This document shows, one piece after another, positions 38,425 to 46,904 of a DNA stretch of 64,000 nucleotides. This stretch comes from Anaerolineales bacterium (GTDB lineage: Bacteria; Chloroflexota; Anaerolineae; Anaerolineales; Villigracilaceae). Each line of letters starts with the position of its first letter. Position 1 is the stretch's first letter. Made by a program: the position numbers and the translations under genes. The stretch covers positions 992,001 through 1,056,000 of the forward strand of contig JABTTV010000001.1 in assembly GCA_015075725.1 (NCBI GenBank), in the 5' to 3' direction. Below the pieces are notes generated by a model. The model did no database searches, had not been told where the DNA came from, and saw nothing but the letters and a program-made list of their open reading frames with translations.

Positions 38425-38808
38425 ATGTCTGAGCCGATCATTTTCATTGCACACCAAAAGGTCAAACAGGGCAAAGCCGAAGAGTACAAAAAGGTTTATC
38501 AGGAAGTTGGAGAATGGATGAAGGCGAACAAGCCTCAGACCGCGGCTCACATTGCATACATCAGCGAAGATGGCACAGAAGCGAGTGTCGTTCACATCTT
38601 CCCCGATATCGAAGCAATGGAGAAGCATATGCAAAATCTGGGCAATGTTGGAGCAAAAGCATTCTCGCTCATGGAAATTGTCGGATTCGATGTGTATGGA
38701 ACGCCCAGCAAGATGGTTCTGGATTCGATGTTGAAAATGATTCCAGGAGCAAACGTTACGATGAAGACTCAATCTGCGGGCGGGTACATTCGCCTTATGG
38801 CAGGTTGA
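38425..38808 (+). CDS. Small alpha/beta-barrel (ABM-like) protein
   Basis: A 127-residue protein with VKQGKAEEYKKVYQEVGEWM and VVHIFPDIEAMEKHMQ, the alternating strand-helix pattern of the dimeric antibiotic-biosynthesis-monooxygenase/EthD-like fold. No heme or metal ligand set can be assigned. The region KTQSAGGYIRLMAG closes the barrel. Like the SRPBCC gene, it sits inside the sHdr cluster with tight spacing, which suggests that both serve the pathway, perhaps with a volatile or hydrophobic intermediate. Confidence 0.75.
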   Translation: MSEPIIFIAHQKVKQGKAEEYKKVYQEVGEWMKANKPQTAAHIAYISEDGTEASVVHIFPDIEAMEKHMQNLGNVGAKAFSLMEIVGFDVYGTPSKMVLDSMLKMIPGANVTMKTQSAGGYIRLMAG

Positions 38809-38859
38809 TTTTGAAATAACTGGTGGTTTCGATCACTGAATACTTTCGGAGGAACATCA

Positions 38860-39915
38860 ATGGCATCCAACAAAGTGTTAGTCATCGGCGGCGGACCTGC
38901 GGGATTGGAAGCGGCTCGGTCTGCGGCTGAACTCGGCGGGGAAGTCATTCTTATCGAAAAGCGTGAACGCCTTGGCGGCACGCCCGACCGTGAGAACTAC
39001 GCCAAACTTACCCATCACTGGCGCGACGCGTCTGAAGCGATGGCGGAACTCTCCAATGCTGTCACCAGCAACGCCAATGTGCAAGTGAAGTATCAAGCCG
39101 AAGTGAAGGGAATGTCTGGGAGCGCTGGCAACTTTGAAGTCCAGATCGAAGCGGGCGGCAAAGCCGAGTCCCTCAATGTGGGCGCAGTCATCATCGCCAC
39201 GGGCTTCCAACATTTCGATCCAGGTCGCGCCACGCAATATTACAACTACTATTCGTTCCCCGATGTCGTCACGCTGACCGACCTTGAGAAGATGTTGAAG
39301 GAACACAACGTCGTGCGACCATCGAATGGACAGGCGCCAAAGAAGATCGCGTTCATTCAATGTGTGGGCTCGCGTGACCGCCAGATTGGAAACGAATATT
39401 GCTCGAAGGTTTGCTGCGGCATCGCCAGCAAGCAAGCCATTGAGTTGCGCCAACAATTACCCGACAGCAAAGTGATGATCTTCTACATCGACATGCGCAT
39501 GTATGGGTATTGGGAAAATGAAATCTATTGGCCCGCGCAAGAGAAGTACAAAGTGAATTACATCAAGGGCGTCATCAGTGAAGTCCTCAAGAAGGGCGAT
39601 CAACTTTTGATCCGCGGCGAAGACACCACGATGAGCCGCTCGATGGAAGTGACCATGGATATGGTTGTCTTGTCTGTTGGTATGGAGCCGAGCGCAGGCA
39701 CACGCGCCATCGCGCAAATACTTGGCGTTCAACAAAATAAATATGGCTTCATCGAGGCAGGCGGCGAAGGCGGTCTTGACCCTGTTGCCACTTCGGTGGA
39801 TGGTGTTTATGTAGCGGGCGCTGCGGCGGGTCCAGCTGATCTCGACGATTCGATTTCGCGTGCTGGTCTTGCTGCAGCACGTGCTGTTGCGCTGACTCGC
39901 AAAGTGATGGCGTAG
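38860..39915 (+). CDS. sHdrA-like FAD/NAD-binding subunit
   Basis: A 351-residue HdrA core (the short sHdr form, without the ferredoxin inserts of methanogen HdrA). Rossmann FAD site VLVIGGGPAGLEAARSAAE at residues 4-22; the cluster region IQCVGSRDRQIGNEYCSKVCCG carries four cysteines for a [4Fe-4S] centre; a second Rossmann-like end segment is GVYVAGAAAGPADL. It couples FAD to the Hdr iron-sulfur chain. The last base of its stop codon is the first base of a palindromic repeat. Confidence 0.93.
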   Translation: MASNKVLVIGGGPAGLEAARSAAELGGEVILIEKRERLGGTPDRENYAKLTHHWRDASEAMAELSNAVTSNANVQVKYQAEVKGMSGSAGNFEVQIEAGGKAESLNVGAVIIATGFQHFDPGRATQYYNYYSFPDVVTLTDLEKMLKEHNVVRPSNGQAPKKIAFIQCVGSRDRQIGNEYCSKVCCGIASKQAIELRQQLPDSKVMIFYIDMRMYGYWENEIYWPAQEKYKVNYIKGVISEVLKKGDQLLIRGEDTTMSRSMEVTMDMVVLSVGMEPSAGTRAIAQILGVQQNKYGFIEAGGEGGLDPVATSVDGVYVAGAAAGPADLDDSISRAGLAAARAVALTRKVMA

Positions 39916-39979
39916 GTCTCGATACGGCGGCGGTCGAGTAGCGTTCTTTGCGTATCGAGACCCCGCCGCCTACTCGACC
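39915..39979. repeat. GGTCTCGATACG/GGTCGAGTAG palindrome, single copy
   Basis: Contains GGTCTCGATACG with its complement CGTATCGAGACC, and GGCGGTCGAGTAG with CTACTCGACC. It is the shortest member of the family found at 40777, 42214, 42685 and 47184. It occupies most of the gap between hdrA and the hypothetical gene. Confidence 0.8.
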
Positions 39980-39992
39980 AGCGAGATAACAT

Positions 39993-40769
39993 ATGACATT
40001 GCCACAAAGACAGAGTCACATCATCAAGCAAAAGACAGGACCCGACGACCCCGAACTGCAAAGCAATTTGCAAGAGGCGTTGGGACAAGTCGCGCCTGAG
40101 GATGTGATCGCGATAGCAGACGAATTGGCGGAACGTCACGCCCGCCTCTTTCTTAACCTGAAAGTTGATTCAGTTTCGTTGAAATCTTCCTTCGCTGACA
40201 TCGCTTCCGCTGTCGCGCACACCAAAGCGAACGCCAGAACCATCACCAACTACTTCGCCCAAGGCGATTACTCCCTCTTCGACCAATTACTTCATGGTGA
40301 AGCGCCTGTCTCTGTGCGAGTGGCGACCTTCGTTGAAAAGTTCAACGCGCTCGATACAAGACTCGCGCTCGAACTCGCTACTGGACTTTTACACAACACC
40401 TTCCCCTCTCAACACTGGCTATGGACTCGCTGGCTGTGGGATCCCACCGTTGGCACGGGCATTCTGCCATTGTTGGCAGGCAGCACCCACAACCTCAACG
40501 CCGAAAATCTCGCGGATGGATATGCTCGAGTCGGCGCGGTGACTGCGATGAGCGTCAAGTTCGGCGAAGGGACGGGGTTGTTTGTCAGTGAGTTGACGAG
40601 TAACGAGAAGCGCGCTCCGTTTGCAAATAGTGCCTTTCTGGCTTGCGCGTACAGTGTCTATCTGTATGGCACAACGAGTTGGCGTTTGAGCCGCGAGTTC
40701 AATGGCTTGCTGCCCACACTGCCGAATATGGCGAGACGGCTACTTGGATTGAAGAAGTCAGGTTCATAG
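39993..40769 (+). CDS. Hypothetical protein in the sHdr 'Hyp' position
   Basis: A 258-residue soluble protein, no cysteine motif. The middle part (ALDTRLALELATGLLHNTFPSQHWLWTRWLWDPTVGTG) is rich in Trp and Leu, and the tail is basic. In sHdr operons a conserved hypothetical gene follows hdrA, and this gene is in that slot; I infer homology from position and not from a recognised motif. The likely role is an assembly or accessory protein of the complex. Confidence 0.7.
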   Translation: MTLPQRQSHIIKQKTGPDDPELQSNLQEALGQVAPEDVIAIADELAERHARLFLNLKVDSVSLKSSFADIASAVAHTKANARTITNYFAQGDYSLFDQLLHGEAPVSVRVATFVEKFNALDTRLALELATGLLHNTFPSQHWLWTRWLWDPTVGTGILPLLAGSTHNLNAENLADGYARVGAVTAMSVKFGEGTGLFVSELTSNEKRAPFANSAFLACAYSVYLYGTTSWRLSREFNGLLPTLPNMARRLLGLKKSGS

Positions 40770-40776
40770 TTATTCC

Positions 40777-40897
40777 GATGGTCGAGTAGGTGACGTGTTC
40801 GTCGTCACCGTATCGAGACCATCACTTTACAAGAGTACTTTCAACTCCAAGTGGTCTCGATACGCCGCAAACAACAAGAACGCGGCTACTCGACCAC
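40777..40897. repeat. Composite palindrome pair
   Basis: Two hairpin elements: 40777-40823 (GATGGTCGAGTAGG ... CGTATCGAGACCATC) and 40851-40897 in opposite orientation (GTGGTCTCGATACGCC ... GGCTACTCGACCAC), separated by 27 bp. The ends of the whole unit are inverted copies of TGGTCGAGTAG. Fills the gap before the sHdrB3 gene. Confidence 0.9.
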
Positions 40898-40929
40898 CGA
40901 GTTGAACACAAAACAGGAGACCATCCTTC

Positions 40930-42210
40930 ATGGCACCTAAGTTTGAAAAAGCAAAAGCGATAGAAAAAGAAAATATCGTTGTGGACGGAATTGATGTTTC
41001 GGGTCACTGGAACCGCATGTTCGAACAGCGGGTCATTACCGAATACACGCCTGAACTGATCGAAAAAATTGCAGACATCCCCAATGCGGAATCATTTGCG
41101 AATTGTTATCAGTGCGCCAAGTGCGTCGCCGTCTGCCCTGTGGATGTGGTCGGGAATTACGGTCCGCGCAAGTTGTATCGCTATGCCCAAACAGGCATGG
41201 ACTTGACCGAAGCGCCTGAATTATGGCTCTGCACCACCTGCGCCAACTGTCTGCGGGTGTGCCCCAAAGAAGTGAACATGGTCAAGATCATGCCCGCCGC
41301 GCGCGAGCAGGCGATTCTTGATGGCAAGTTTGTCCCGCCTGAATTACAGCAGGCGTTCGAGAATACTGCCAAATCGGGCAATCCGCTTGGTCAACCGCAA
41401 CGCAAACGCGACGCGTGGATCCAGTCCGCGGGCGTGCCTGTGCCGATCATCAAAGATCTCGGTCGCAAAGTGAGTGTGCTTTGGTATGTCGGTTCCTATC
41501 CGTCCTACCACCCGCGCGGCATCGACGCGGCAGCAGCGGCGGCGCGAATCTTCAACGCGCTCGGCATTGACTTCGCCATTCTCGGCAAGGAAGAAAAAGA
41601 CGACGCCGACTCGCAGCGTTTGGCTGGCGAGAAGGGTCTGTTCGAGATGATGACCGAGTACAACATCGAGACCTTCAATAAATATGAATGGGACGAACTC
41701 GTTGTCACAGGTCCGCATGAATTGAACGCCTTCAAGAACGTGTACCCGAAGTATGGCTTTGAACGCCCTGTCGTTCACTACACCACTTTCCTTGCGCGTT
41801 ACCTTGACCAACTCAAGCCGATGTTGAAGCACTCTGTAGAAAAGAAGATCACCTATCATGATCCCTGCTATCTCGGGCGTCACAACGGCGAGTACGAAGC
41901 GCCGCGCAAACTGCTCGAAGCCATCCCTGGCGTGGAACTGGTCGAGATGGGACGCAACCGCGAGAATGGTTATTGTTGCGGCGGTGGTGGCGGCGGCATG
42001 TGGATGGACTCATTCACCGCCAAACACACCACCATGCGCCTCTCCGAAAAACGCGCGATGGAAGCCGCATCCACGGGCGCGAACGTGCTGGCAGTGGCTT
42101 GCCCCTTCGAAGTCTCACGCTTCACCGACGCGGTCAAGTCCACGGGCAATGAGCACGTGGATGTGTTGGATATTTTGGAACTTTTAGACAAGTCTATGCG
42201 TGGTGAATAA
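40930..42210 (+). CDS. sHdrB3-like HdrC-HdrB fusion
   Basis: A 426-residue iron-sulfur protein. The N-terminus has two [4Fe-4S] motifs: Cys59, 62, 65, 69 (CYQCAKCVAVCP) and Cys101, 104, 107, 111 (CTTCANCLRVCP). The C-terminal half has an HdrB-type CCG set (HDPCYLGRHNG and NGYCCGGGGGGMW), so it is an HdrC-HdrB fusion. In type II sHdr clusters this gene (shdrB3) replaces shdrC2 and shdrB2 and is followed by etfAB, exactly as here. It is thought to link the complex to ETF. Confidence 0.88.
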   Translation: MAPKFEKAKAIEKENIVVDGIDVSGHWNRMFEQRVITEYTPELIEKIADIPNAESFANCYQCAKCVAVCPVDVVGNYGPRKLYRYAQTGMDLTEAPELWLCTTCANCLRVCPKEVNMVKIMPAAREQAILDGKFVPPELQQAFENTAKSGNPLGQPQRKRDAWIQSAGVPVPIIKDLGRKVSVLWYVGSYPSYHPRGIDAAAAAARIFNALGIDFAILGKEEKDDADSQRLAGEKGLFEMMTEYNIETFNKYEWDELVVTGPHELNAFKNVYPKYGFERPVVHYTTFLARYLDQLKPMLKHSVEKKITYHDPCYLGRHNGEYEAPRKLLEAIPGVELVEMGRNRENGYCCGGGGGGMWMDSFTAKHTTMRLSEKRAMEAASTGANVLAVACPFEVSRFTDAVKSTGNEHVDVLDILELLDKSMRGE

Positions 42211-42213
42211 CCC

Positions 42214-42361
42214 GATGGTCGAGTAGGCGGCGGGAAGTAATTTGCCTGTGCAAGTCATCTTGTCTCCGCCGCCGTATCGAGACCATCAGTGGATGGAAGT
42301 GCTTTTGATGACAGGTGGTCTCGGTACGCCGCAAAGAGTAAGAGCGCGGCTACTCGACCAC
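42214..42361. repeat. Composite palindrome pair, left of the GIY-YIG gene
   Basis: Left element 42214-42287 (GATGGTCGAGTAGGCGGCGG ... CCGTATCGAGACCATC), 27-bp spacer, then 42315-42361 (GTGGTCTCGGTACGCCGC ... GGCTACTCGACCAC) in opposite orientation. Same spacing as at 40777. It lies 26 bp before the GIY-YIG start. Confidence 0.9.
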
Positions 42362-42387
42362 CGAGTATGGATGAAACAAGAGTTTAT

Positions 42388-42750
42388 ATGGCATGGATGT
42401 ATATCCTTCAGTGCGCGGATGATTCTTACTATGTAGGCTCAACAAAAAATCTGAAACTTCGGTTAGAGCAACATCAAGAAGGTAAAGGCGCAAGATATAC
42501 AGCAAGACGGTTGCCTGTAAAACTTGTGTACAGTGAAGAATACGAAAGAGTGACAGACGCCTTCAATAGAGAAAAGCAAGTTCAAAATTGGAGTCGAGCA
42601 AAGCGCGAAGCATTGATAAAAGGAACTCCTGAATTGTTGCCAACGCTGGCGAAGAAGAAAATTGAAAAGAATAAAGAAGTAACCGTTGGTCGAGTAGAAC
42701 TGAGCGATAGCGAAGTTCGTACCGAGACCAACACTGAAGAGCAAACCTGA
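42388..42750 (+). CDS. GIY-YIG endonuclease, repeat-associated
   Basis: About 120 residues from MAWMYILQCADD at 42388. The GIY-YIG motif appears as YIL(x9)YVGST, followed by Arg in LRLEQHQEGKGARYT and Glu in AFNREKQVQNWSRAK, which is the UPF0213-type single-domain set of catalytic residues. Residues 100-115 (VGRVELSDSEVRTETN) are encoded by a palindromic repeat, so the real domain ends at about 95. It is the only gene of the island unrelated to sulfur and sits between two composite repeats, which points to a mobile repeat with its own nuclease. Confidence 0.85.
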   Translation: MAWMYILQCADDSYYVGSTKNLKLRLEQHQEGKGARYTARRLPVKLVYSEEYERVTDAFNREKQVQNWSRAKREALIKGTPELLPTLAKKKIEKNKEVTVGRVELSDSEVRTETNTEEQT

Positions 42751-42820
42751 AATTGAAAGTATGTCTATCACTGGTGGTCTCGATACGCCCCTCGAAGAGC
42801 ACTCGGGGCTACTCGACCAC
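42685..42820. repeat. Composite palindrome pair overlapping the GIY-YIG 3' end
   Basis: Element 42685-42732 (GTTGGTCGAGTAGAACTG ... GTACCGAGACCAAC) lies within the 3' part of the GIY-YIG gene; the opposite-facing element 42774-42820 (GTGGTCTCGATACGCCCC ... GGCTACTCGACCAC) follows after 41 bp. Together with the left pair it brackets the gene. Confidence 0.9.
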
Positions 42821-42846
42821 CGAGTAAATCTGAAACAGGAGATTTC

Positions 42847-43602
42847 ATGAACATTGTAGTAGCCATCAAACATATCCCCAGCATTGCCGATGACGTGCCC
42901 GTCAAAGGCAATAACGTGGATTTCGACTCGGTGGATTTTGTCCTCAATGAATGGGACGAGCATTCCATCGAGCAAGCCGTGTTGATCAAGGAAGCCGTCG
43001 GTGGGACGGTGACCGTGGTCGGCGTGGACTTGATCGGGGAGTTGGATAACGCGCTTCATCTCGCGCTGGCAAAGGGTGCCGATAAAGTGGTCAAGATCAC
43101 CGCTGACGACCCCGCCGCGGATTCGCACATGCAAGCAAAGTGGCTGGCGGAAGCGATCAAGGGCATGGGCGCGAATATGGTCTTCGCGGGTGTGCAGGCG
43201 TCGAACGATCTTGATGGACAAATTGGCCCGATGATCGCGGCGCATTTGGATATGCCCTACATCGGTGGCGTGAGTTCTGTCGAAGCCAATGGCGACTCTG
43301 CCACGGTCAACAAGGAATTTGCAGGTGGCGCGGGCGCGAAGTATTCCGTGTCCATGCCGTTCGTGGCGGGTGTGCAGGCTGCTCCCAAGCCGCCGCGTTA
43401 TGCGCCTGTGAGCAAAGTCCGACAGATGGCGCAATCTGCCACGGTGGAAAAAGTCGCCCCGTCGGGTGACGCTTCTTCGGGGCTGGCGTTCAAGAAGATG
43501 GCTCCGCCCGTGGTGACGGGTCATGCCGAGATGATCGAAGGTTCGTCGAAGGAAGTGGCGGCGAAGATCGTGGAATTGTTGAAGAGCAAGGGATTGGCAT
43601 AG
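42847..43602 (+). CDS. etfB: Electron transfer flavoprotein beta subunit
   Basis: A 251-residue EtfB. Start MNIVVAIKHIPSIADDVP and the nucleotide-binding region GVQASNDLDGQIGPMIAAHL with MPYIGGVSSVE match the family. The C-terminal arm is KPPRYAPVSKVRQMAQSATVEK. With EtfA it binds FAD and carries two electrons in the cytoplasm. In this island it would take electrons from sHdr (through B3) to the Emo-type membrane oxidoreductase encoded two genes on. Distinct from fatty-acid ETF by context only. Confidence 0.93.
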   Translation: MNIVVAIKHIPSIADDVPVKGNNVDFDSVDFVLNEWDEHSIEQAVLIKEAVGGTVTVVGVDLIGELDNALHLALAKGADKVVKITADDPAADSHMQAKWLAEAIKGMGANMVFAGVQASNDLDGQIGPMIAAHLDMPYIGGVSSVEANGDSATVNKEFAGGAGAKYSVSMPFVAGVQAAPKPPRYAPVSKVRQMAQSATVEKVAPSGDASSGLAFKKMAPPVVTGHAEMIEGSSKEVAAKIVELLKSKGLA

Positions 43603-43625
43603 CAGACGATTGACGATGGATTTTA

Positions 43626-43653
43626 TGGTCTGTGGTCAATGGTCTATGGTCAA
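43626..43653. repeat. Four tandem 7-bp units (TGGTCnn)
   Basis: TGGTCTG TGGTCAA TGGTCTA TGGTCAA, four heptamers in a row between etfB and etfA. An example of the heptamer short-tandem repeats (STRR) that recur through this island. Confidence 0.75.
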
Positions 43654-43669
43654 TTGAGGAGACACGCAA

Positions 43670-44617
43670 ATGAGTAATGATGTATTCGTAATCACCGAGC
43701 ACATGGATGGCAAGTTTTCTGATGTGTCGTTTGAAATGGTAGGAAAAGCTAAAGAGTTGGCGTCCGCTTTGGGAGGGCAGGCAGTTGCGGTCGTAGTCGG
43801 AGGCGGAGTTTCATCCAATGGTTTCGCGTCTGATTCCACGTTCCATGTGGATGACGCAGCGCTGTCGAACTTCAATCCTGAAGCGTATGGCAAAGTGATC
43901 GAAGCGTTGGTCAAGGAGAAGTCGCCGAAGGTTGTGATGTTCGGCTGGACGGTGACGGGCATGGATGTGGCGGCGTGGCTTTCTGCGCGGACGGGTGCGC
44001 CGTTGGCGGCGTACGCGAAAGATGTGCGCGTCGAAGGCGGCGGCATTGTGGTCAGCAGCCAGGTCTATGGCGGCAAGTTGATGGCGGAAGTTGCGCCCGA
44101 AGGCGACATGGCGATCGTGGCGTGTCTGGCGGGTTCGTTCCCTGTGGAAGCGGGGCAGGGCTCGACGGCTGCGACGACGATGGCTTCACCGATTGACGCG
44201 GGTTCGTTGAAAGTGAAATTTGTCGAAGCGATCAAACCCGCTGGCGGCGATGTGGACATCACGGCACAGGCGAAGTTGGTTTCGATCGGTCGTGGTATCG
44301 GCGGCAAAGAAAATGTGGAACTCGCCGAAGAATTGGCAAAGGCGCTCGGCGCGACGGTCTCTGCTTCTCGCCCTGTGGTGGACGCGGGCTGGTTGCCGCG
44401 CACAAGGCAGGTCGGTAAGTCGGGACTCAAGGTCAAGCCTAAGTTGTATCTCATGCTCGGTATCTCTGGCGCGCCTGAACATCTCGAAGGCATGAAGAGC
44501 GCCGAGTTGATCATCGCGGTCAACACCGATAAGAAAGCGCCGATCTTCAACGTGGCGCATTACGGTGCAACGGCGGATCTGTTTGAAGTTGCTGAGGCGA
44601 TGTTGGAGTTGCTTTAG
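43670..44617 (+). CDS. etfA: Electron transfer flavoprotein alpha subunit
   Basis: A 315-residue EtfA. The FAD-binding C-terminal domain has SIGRGIGGKENVELAEELAK, SRPVVDAGWLPRTRQVG and LMLGISGAPEHLEGMKSAEL, then APIFNVAHYGATADLFEV. Some usual residues are changed (GISGAPEH where GISGAIQH is common; VGKSGL for VGQTGK), which could shift the flavin potential. Forms a heterodimer with EtfB. RBS GAGGAG lies close to the ATG. The next gap is a heptamer hairpin and then the emo gene. Confidence 0.93.
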   Translation: MSNDVFVITEHMDGKFSDVSFEMVGKAKELASALGGQAVAVVVGGGVSSNGFASDSTFHVDDAALSNFNPEAYGKVIEALVKEKSPKVVMFGWTVTGMDVAAWLSARTGAPLAAYAKDVRVEGGGIVVSSQVYGGKLMAEVAPEGDMAIVACLAGSFPVEAGQGSTAATTMASPIDAGSLKVKFVEAIKPAGGDVDITAQAKLVSIGRGIGGKENVELAEELAKALGATVSASRPVVDAGWLPRTRQVGKSGLKVKPKLYLMLGISGAPEHLEGMKSAELIIAVNTDKKAPIFNVAHYGATADLFEVAEAMLELL

Positions 44618-44618
44618 A

Positions 44619-44697
44619 TAATTAGGGATTAGGTGATTAGGAATTAGGAATTGTGGTTTTCATAATTCCTAATTCATCATTCATAATTCCTATTTTT
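44619..44697. repeat. Heptamer repeat hairpin (AATTAGG / CCTAATT)
   Basis: Tandem units like ATTAGGG ATTAGGT GATTAGG AATTAGG form one arm; CATAATT CCTAATT CATCATT CATAATT form the other. The arms are complementary, giving a long hairpin between etfA and the emo gene. A GTG codon within it opens a longer frame, which is not used for the start call. Confidence 0.75.
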
Positions 44698-44712
44698 TTT
44701 CGGGAGGGTACG

Positions 44713-46788
44713 TTGCTCACTACGATTGAAAAAATCATCTTCATTGTGCTGGCAATTACGGCGGCGGGGTTTACATTTCATGGGTTCAAGACCATCATCG
44801 ACTCGATTCGCAAGGGGCGCCCTGCGCCTGAGTTGAAGGATGTGACTGGCAGTCTGATCAAAGCCGCGATTGCGGTTCTGTTTCAGCAGACAATTTTCAA
44901 AGCGCGCAAAGTGCTCAGCGCCATTCACATGGGACTCTTCTTCGGTCTCATCACATATGCGATTGTGAATCTTGTGGATGTGCTCGAAGGACTTATCCCA
45001 GGCTTTGAGTTGGTTTATGGCGGCAAGAATTTACCCAACGCGCCGACAGGACTCATCAATGCCTTCAACCTCATCGCCGATGTGATGAGCGGATTTTTGT
45101 TAATTGCCATCACCACGTTCCTAGTGCGCCGCTTCATCGTCAAAGACAAGGCGTTAACCTTTCGTGATAACGTCTTGCTGAATCCGAAAGTCAAGGCGGG
45201 CGGGCAGGCGCGTGATTCTCTCACCGTTGGCGTGTTCGTCATTATGCACGTTGGCGCGCGTCTCATGAGTCAAGCCTTCCGCCTCACCGAAGGCGCTGAC
45301 CCGTTCATGCCCATCGCAAGTTTTCTCAATTCCATTTTCGGCGCATCAGAAACGGGCGTGCATGTCGCGTGGTGGATCAGTCTCGGCTGGGTGATGTTCA
45401 TCATCCCGTATCTTTCGCGCAGCAAGCACACGCACTTTTTCATGTCGCCCGTCAATCTCGGTTTGGCGAAACAGAATCCGCGCGGTCAACTCGACCCTGC
45501 GATTCCATTGAAGATGATCGAAGGTCAAAAGTTCGACCCTGGCGCGAAGGTCATTTACGATCTCGCCTGGACGCGCGTGATGGACGCCTACGCCTGCGTG
45601 CAATGCAACCGCTGTCAGGATGTCTGCCCCGCGAATTTTTACCAGCGACCGCTCTCCCCTTCGGCATTGGAAGTGAACAAGCGTTATCTTCTCAAGGAAG
45701 CGACCTTCGGCTCTCACCCCGAGAAGTTGCTGCTTCCGCTTACTGAGACAGTGATCTCCCCTGAGGCTGTTTGGTCTTGCACAACGTGTTACGCCTGTGT
45801 CCGTGTGTGTCCTGTCGGCAATGAACCAATGGCGGACATCGTGGACATCCGCCGCCGCATGTTGATCGATGGCTACGAAATTGACAGCGGCGTGCAGAAC
45901 GCGTTGCAGTCTCTCGCGACCAACGGCAACTGGATGAGCAAAGGCAAACGTCTGCGCGGACGCTGGGCGAAGGAGATGGAGTTCCCCGTCAAGAACGCGA
46001 CCGAAGAACCCGTCGAACATCTCTGGTTTGTCGGCGATACCGCTTCATTCGATGAACGTGTCATCCCGAATACCAAGATGGTGGCGCGGCTGTTCAATCA
46101 AGGCGGCTTGGACTTTGGCATTATGTACCAGAACGAATCCAACTCTGGGAACGATGTGCGCCGCGTGGGGGAAGAAGGTCTGTTCGAGCAACTCGTTGAG
46201 CAGAACATGGCGGCATTTGGCAAAGCACAATTCAAGCAGATCGTCACCACCGACCCGCACTCGTTCAACACGCTCAAGAACGAGTATCCGCAATTCGGCG
46301 GGACGTTTGAAGTCAAGCATTACACCGTGACATTGCTCAAGTTGATCGAAGAAGGCAAACTCACCATCAAGAATAAGTTGACGAATTACAAAGTCACATT
46401 CCACGACCCGTGCTATCTCGGACGCTACAACGGCGGATTCACCGCTCCGCGCAAGTTGCTTGAATTGCTCGGTGTGGAATTTGTCGAAATGCCGCGCAAC
46501 TGCGAGAACTCATTCTGCTGCGGCGCGGGCGGCGGTCAAATTTGGATGGGCAAGGTTGCGCCTGGTGAACGCCCTGCCGAGAACAGAATCAAAGAAGCGT
46601 TGACCACCTTCGGCGAAGGCGCGAATACCAAGACGCAACTTTTCATCGTCACTTGTCCCAAAGACATGATCATGTACTCCGACGCGGTCAAGACCACAGG
46701 CAACGAAGGCAAGATCGAAGTCCGCGATATCATTCAGTTGGTGGCGGAAGCCGTCGGTGTGGAAGAGGTTAGTCCAGTAGTTGCGTAG
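44713..46788 (+). CDS. Emo-type ETF:menaquinone oxidoreductase (membrane, FeS, CCG)
   Basis: About 691 residues from a TTG start at 44713, chosen because GGGAGG lies five bases upstream; the GTG in the repeat upstream (44653) is rejected. Five to six transmembrane helices at residues about 1-250 (cytochrome-b-like, with His in HGFKTIID and HMGLFFG) are followed by two [4Fe-4S] motifs (CVQCNRCQDVCP; CTTCYACVRVCP) and an HdrD-like tail with HDPCYLGRYNGG and NSFCCGAGGGQIWM. This is the order of the ETF:(methyl)menaquinone oxidoreductase Emo. It would send sHdr electrons into the quinone pool. Confidence 0.88.
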   Translation: MLTTIEKIIFIVLAITAAGFTFHGFKTIIDSIRKGRPAPELKDVTGSLIKAAIAVLFQQTIFKARKVLSAIHMGLFFGLITYAIVNLVDVLEGLIPGFELVYGGKNLPNAPTGLINAFNLIADVMSGFLLIAITTFLVRRFIVKDKALTFRDNVLLNPKVKAGGQARDSLTVGVFVIMHVGARLMSQAFRLTEGADPFMPIASFLNSIFGASETGVHVAWWISLGWVMFIIPYLSRSKHTHFFMSPVNLGLAKQNPRGQLDPAIPLKMIEGQKFDPGAKVIYDLAWTRVMDAYACVQCNRCQDVCPANFYQRPLSPSALEVNKRYLLKEATFGSHPEKLLLPLTETVISPEAVWSCTTCYACVRVCPVGNEPMADIVDIRRRMLIDGYEIDSGVQNALQSLATNGNWMSKGKRLRGRWAKEMEFPVKNATEEPVEHLWFVGDTASFDERVIPNTKMVARLFNQGGLDFGIMYQNESNSGNDVRRVGEEGLFEQLVEQNMAAFGKAQFKQIVTTDPHSFNTLKNEYPQFGGTFEVKHYTVTLLKLIEEGKLTIKNKLTNYKVTFHDPCYLGRYNGGFTAPRKLLELLGVEFVEMPRNCENSFCCGAGGGQIWMGKVAPGERPAENRIKEALTTFGEGANTKTQLFIVTCPKDMIMYSDAVKTTGNEGKIEVRDIIQLVAEAVGVEEVSPVVA

Positions 46789-46802
46789 TCGAATAGTTAT
46801 TT

Positions 46803-46889
46803 CGTCATTGCGAGGAGGGTGTTCTTCCCGACGAAGCAATCTCAGACTTAATCATGGGATTGCTTCGGGCTATCGCCCTCGCAATGACG
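46803..46889. repeat. CGTCATTGCGAGG palindrome
   Basis: CGTCATTGCGAGG at one end and CCTCGCAATGACG at the other, with GAAGCAATCTC and GGGATTGCTTCGGG inside as a second inverted pair. A further copy is at 48301-48396. This short palindrome recurs in many bacterial genomes. It fills the gap after the emo gene. Confidence 0.85.
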
Positions 46890-46904
46890 AGATACGGTGA
46901 TTAA

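Noticed and set aside
36049..42210. Methanogen-type heterodisulfide reductase (CoM-S-S-CoB)
   Set aside because: HdrA is the short sHdr form and the neighbours are TusA, DsrE, LbpA and Soe genes; no methanogenesis gene is present.
44653..44712. Upstream GTG start for the Emo-type gene
   Set aside because: The codon lies inside a repeat hairpin and has no ribosome site, while TTG at 44713 has GGGAGG.
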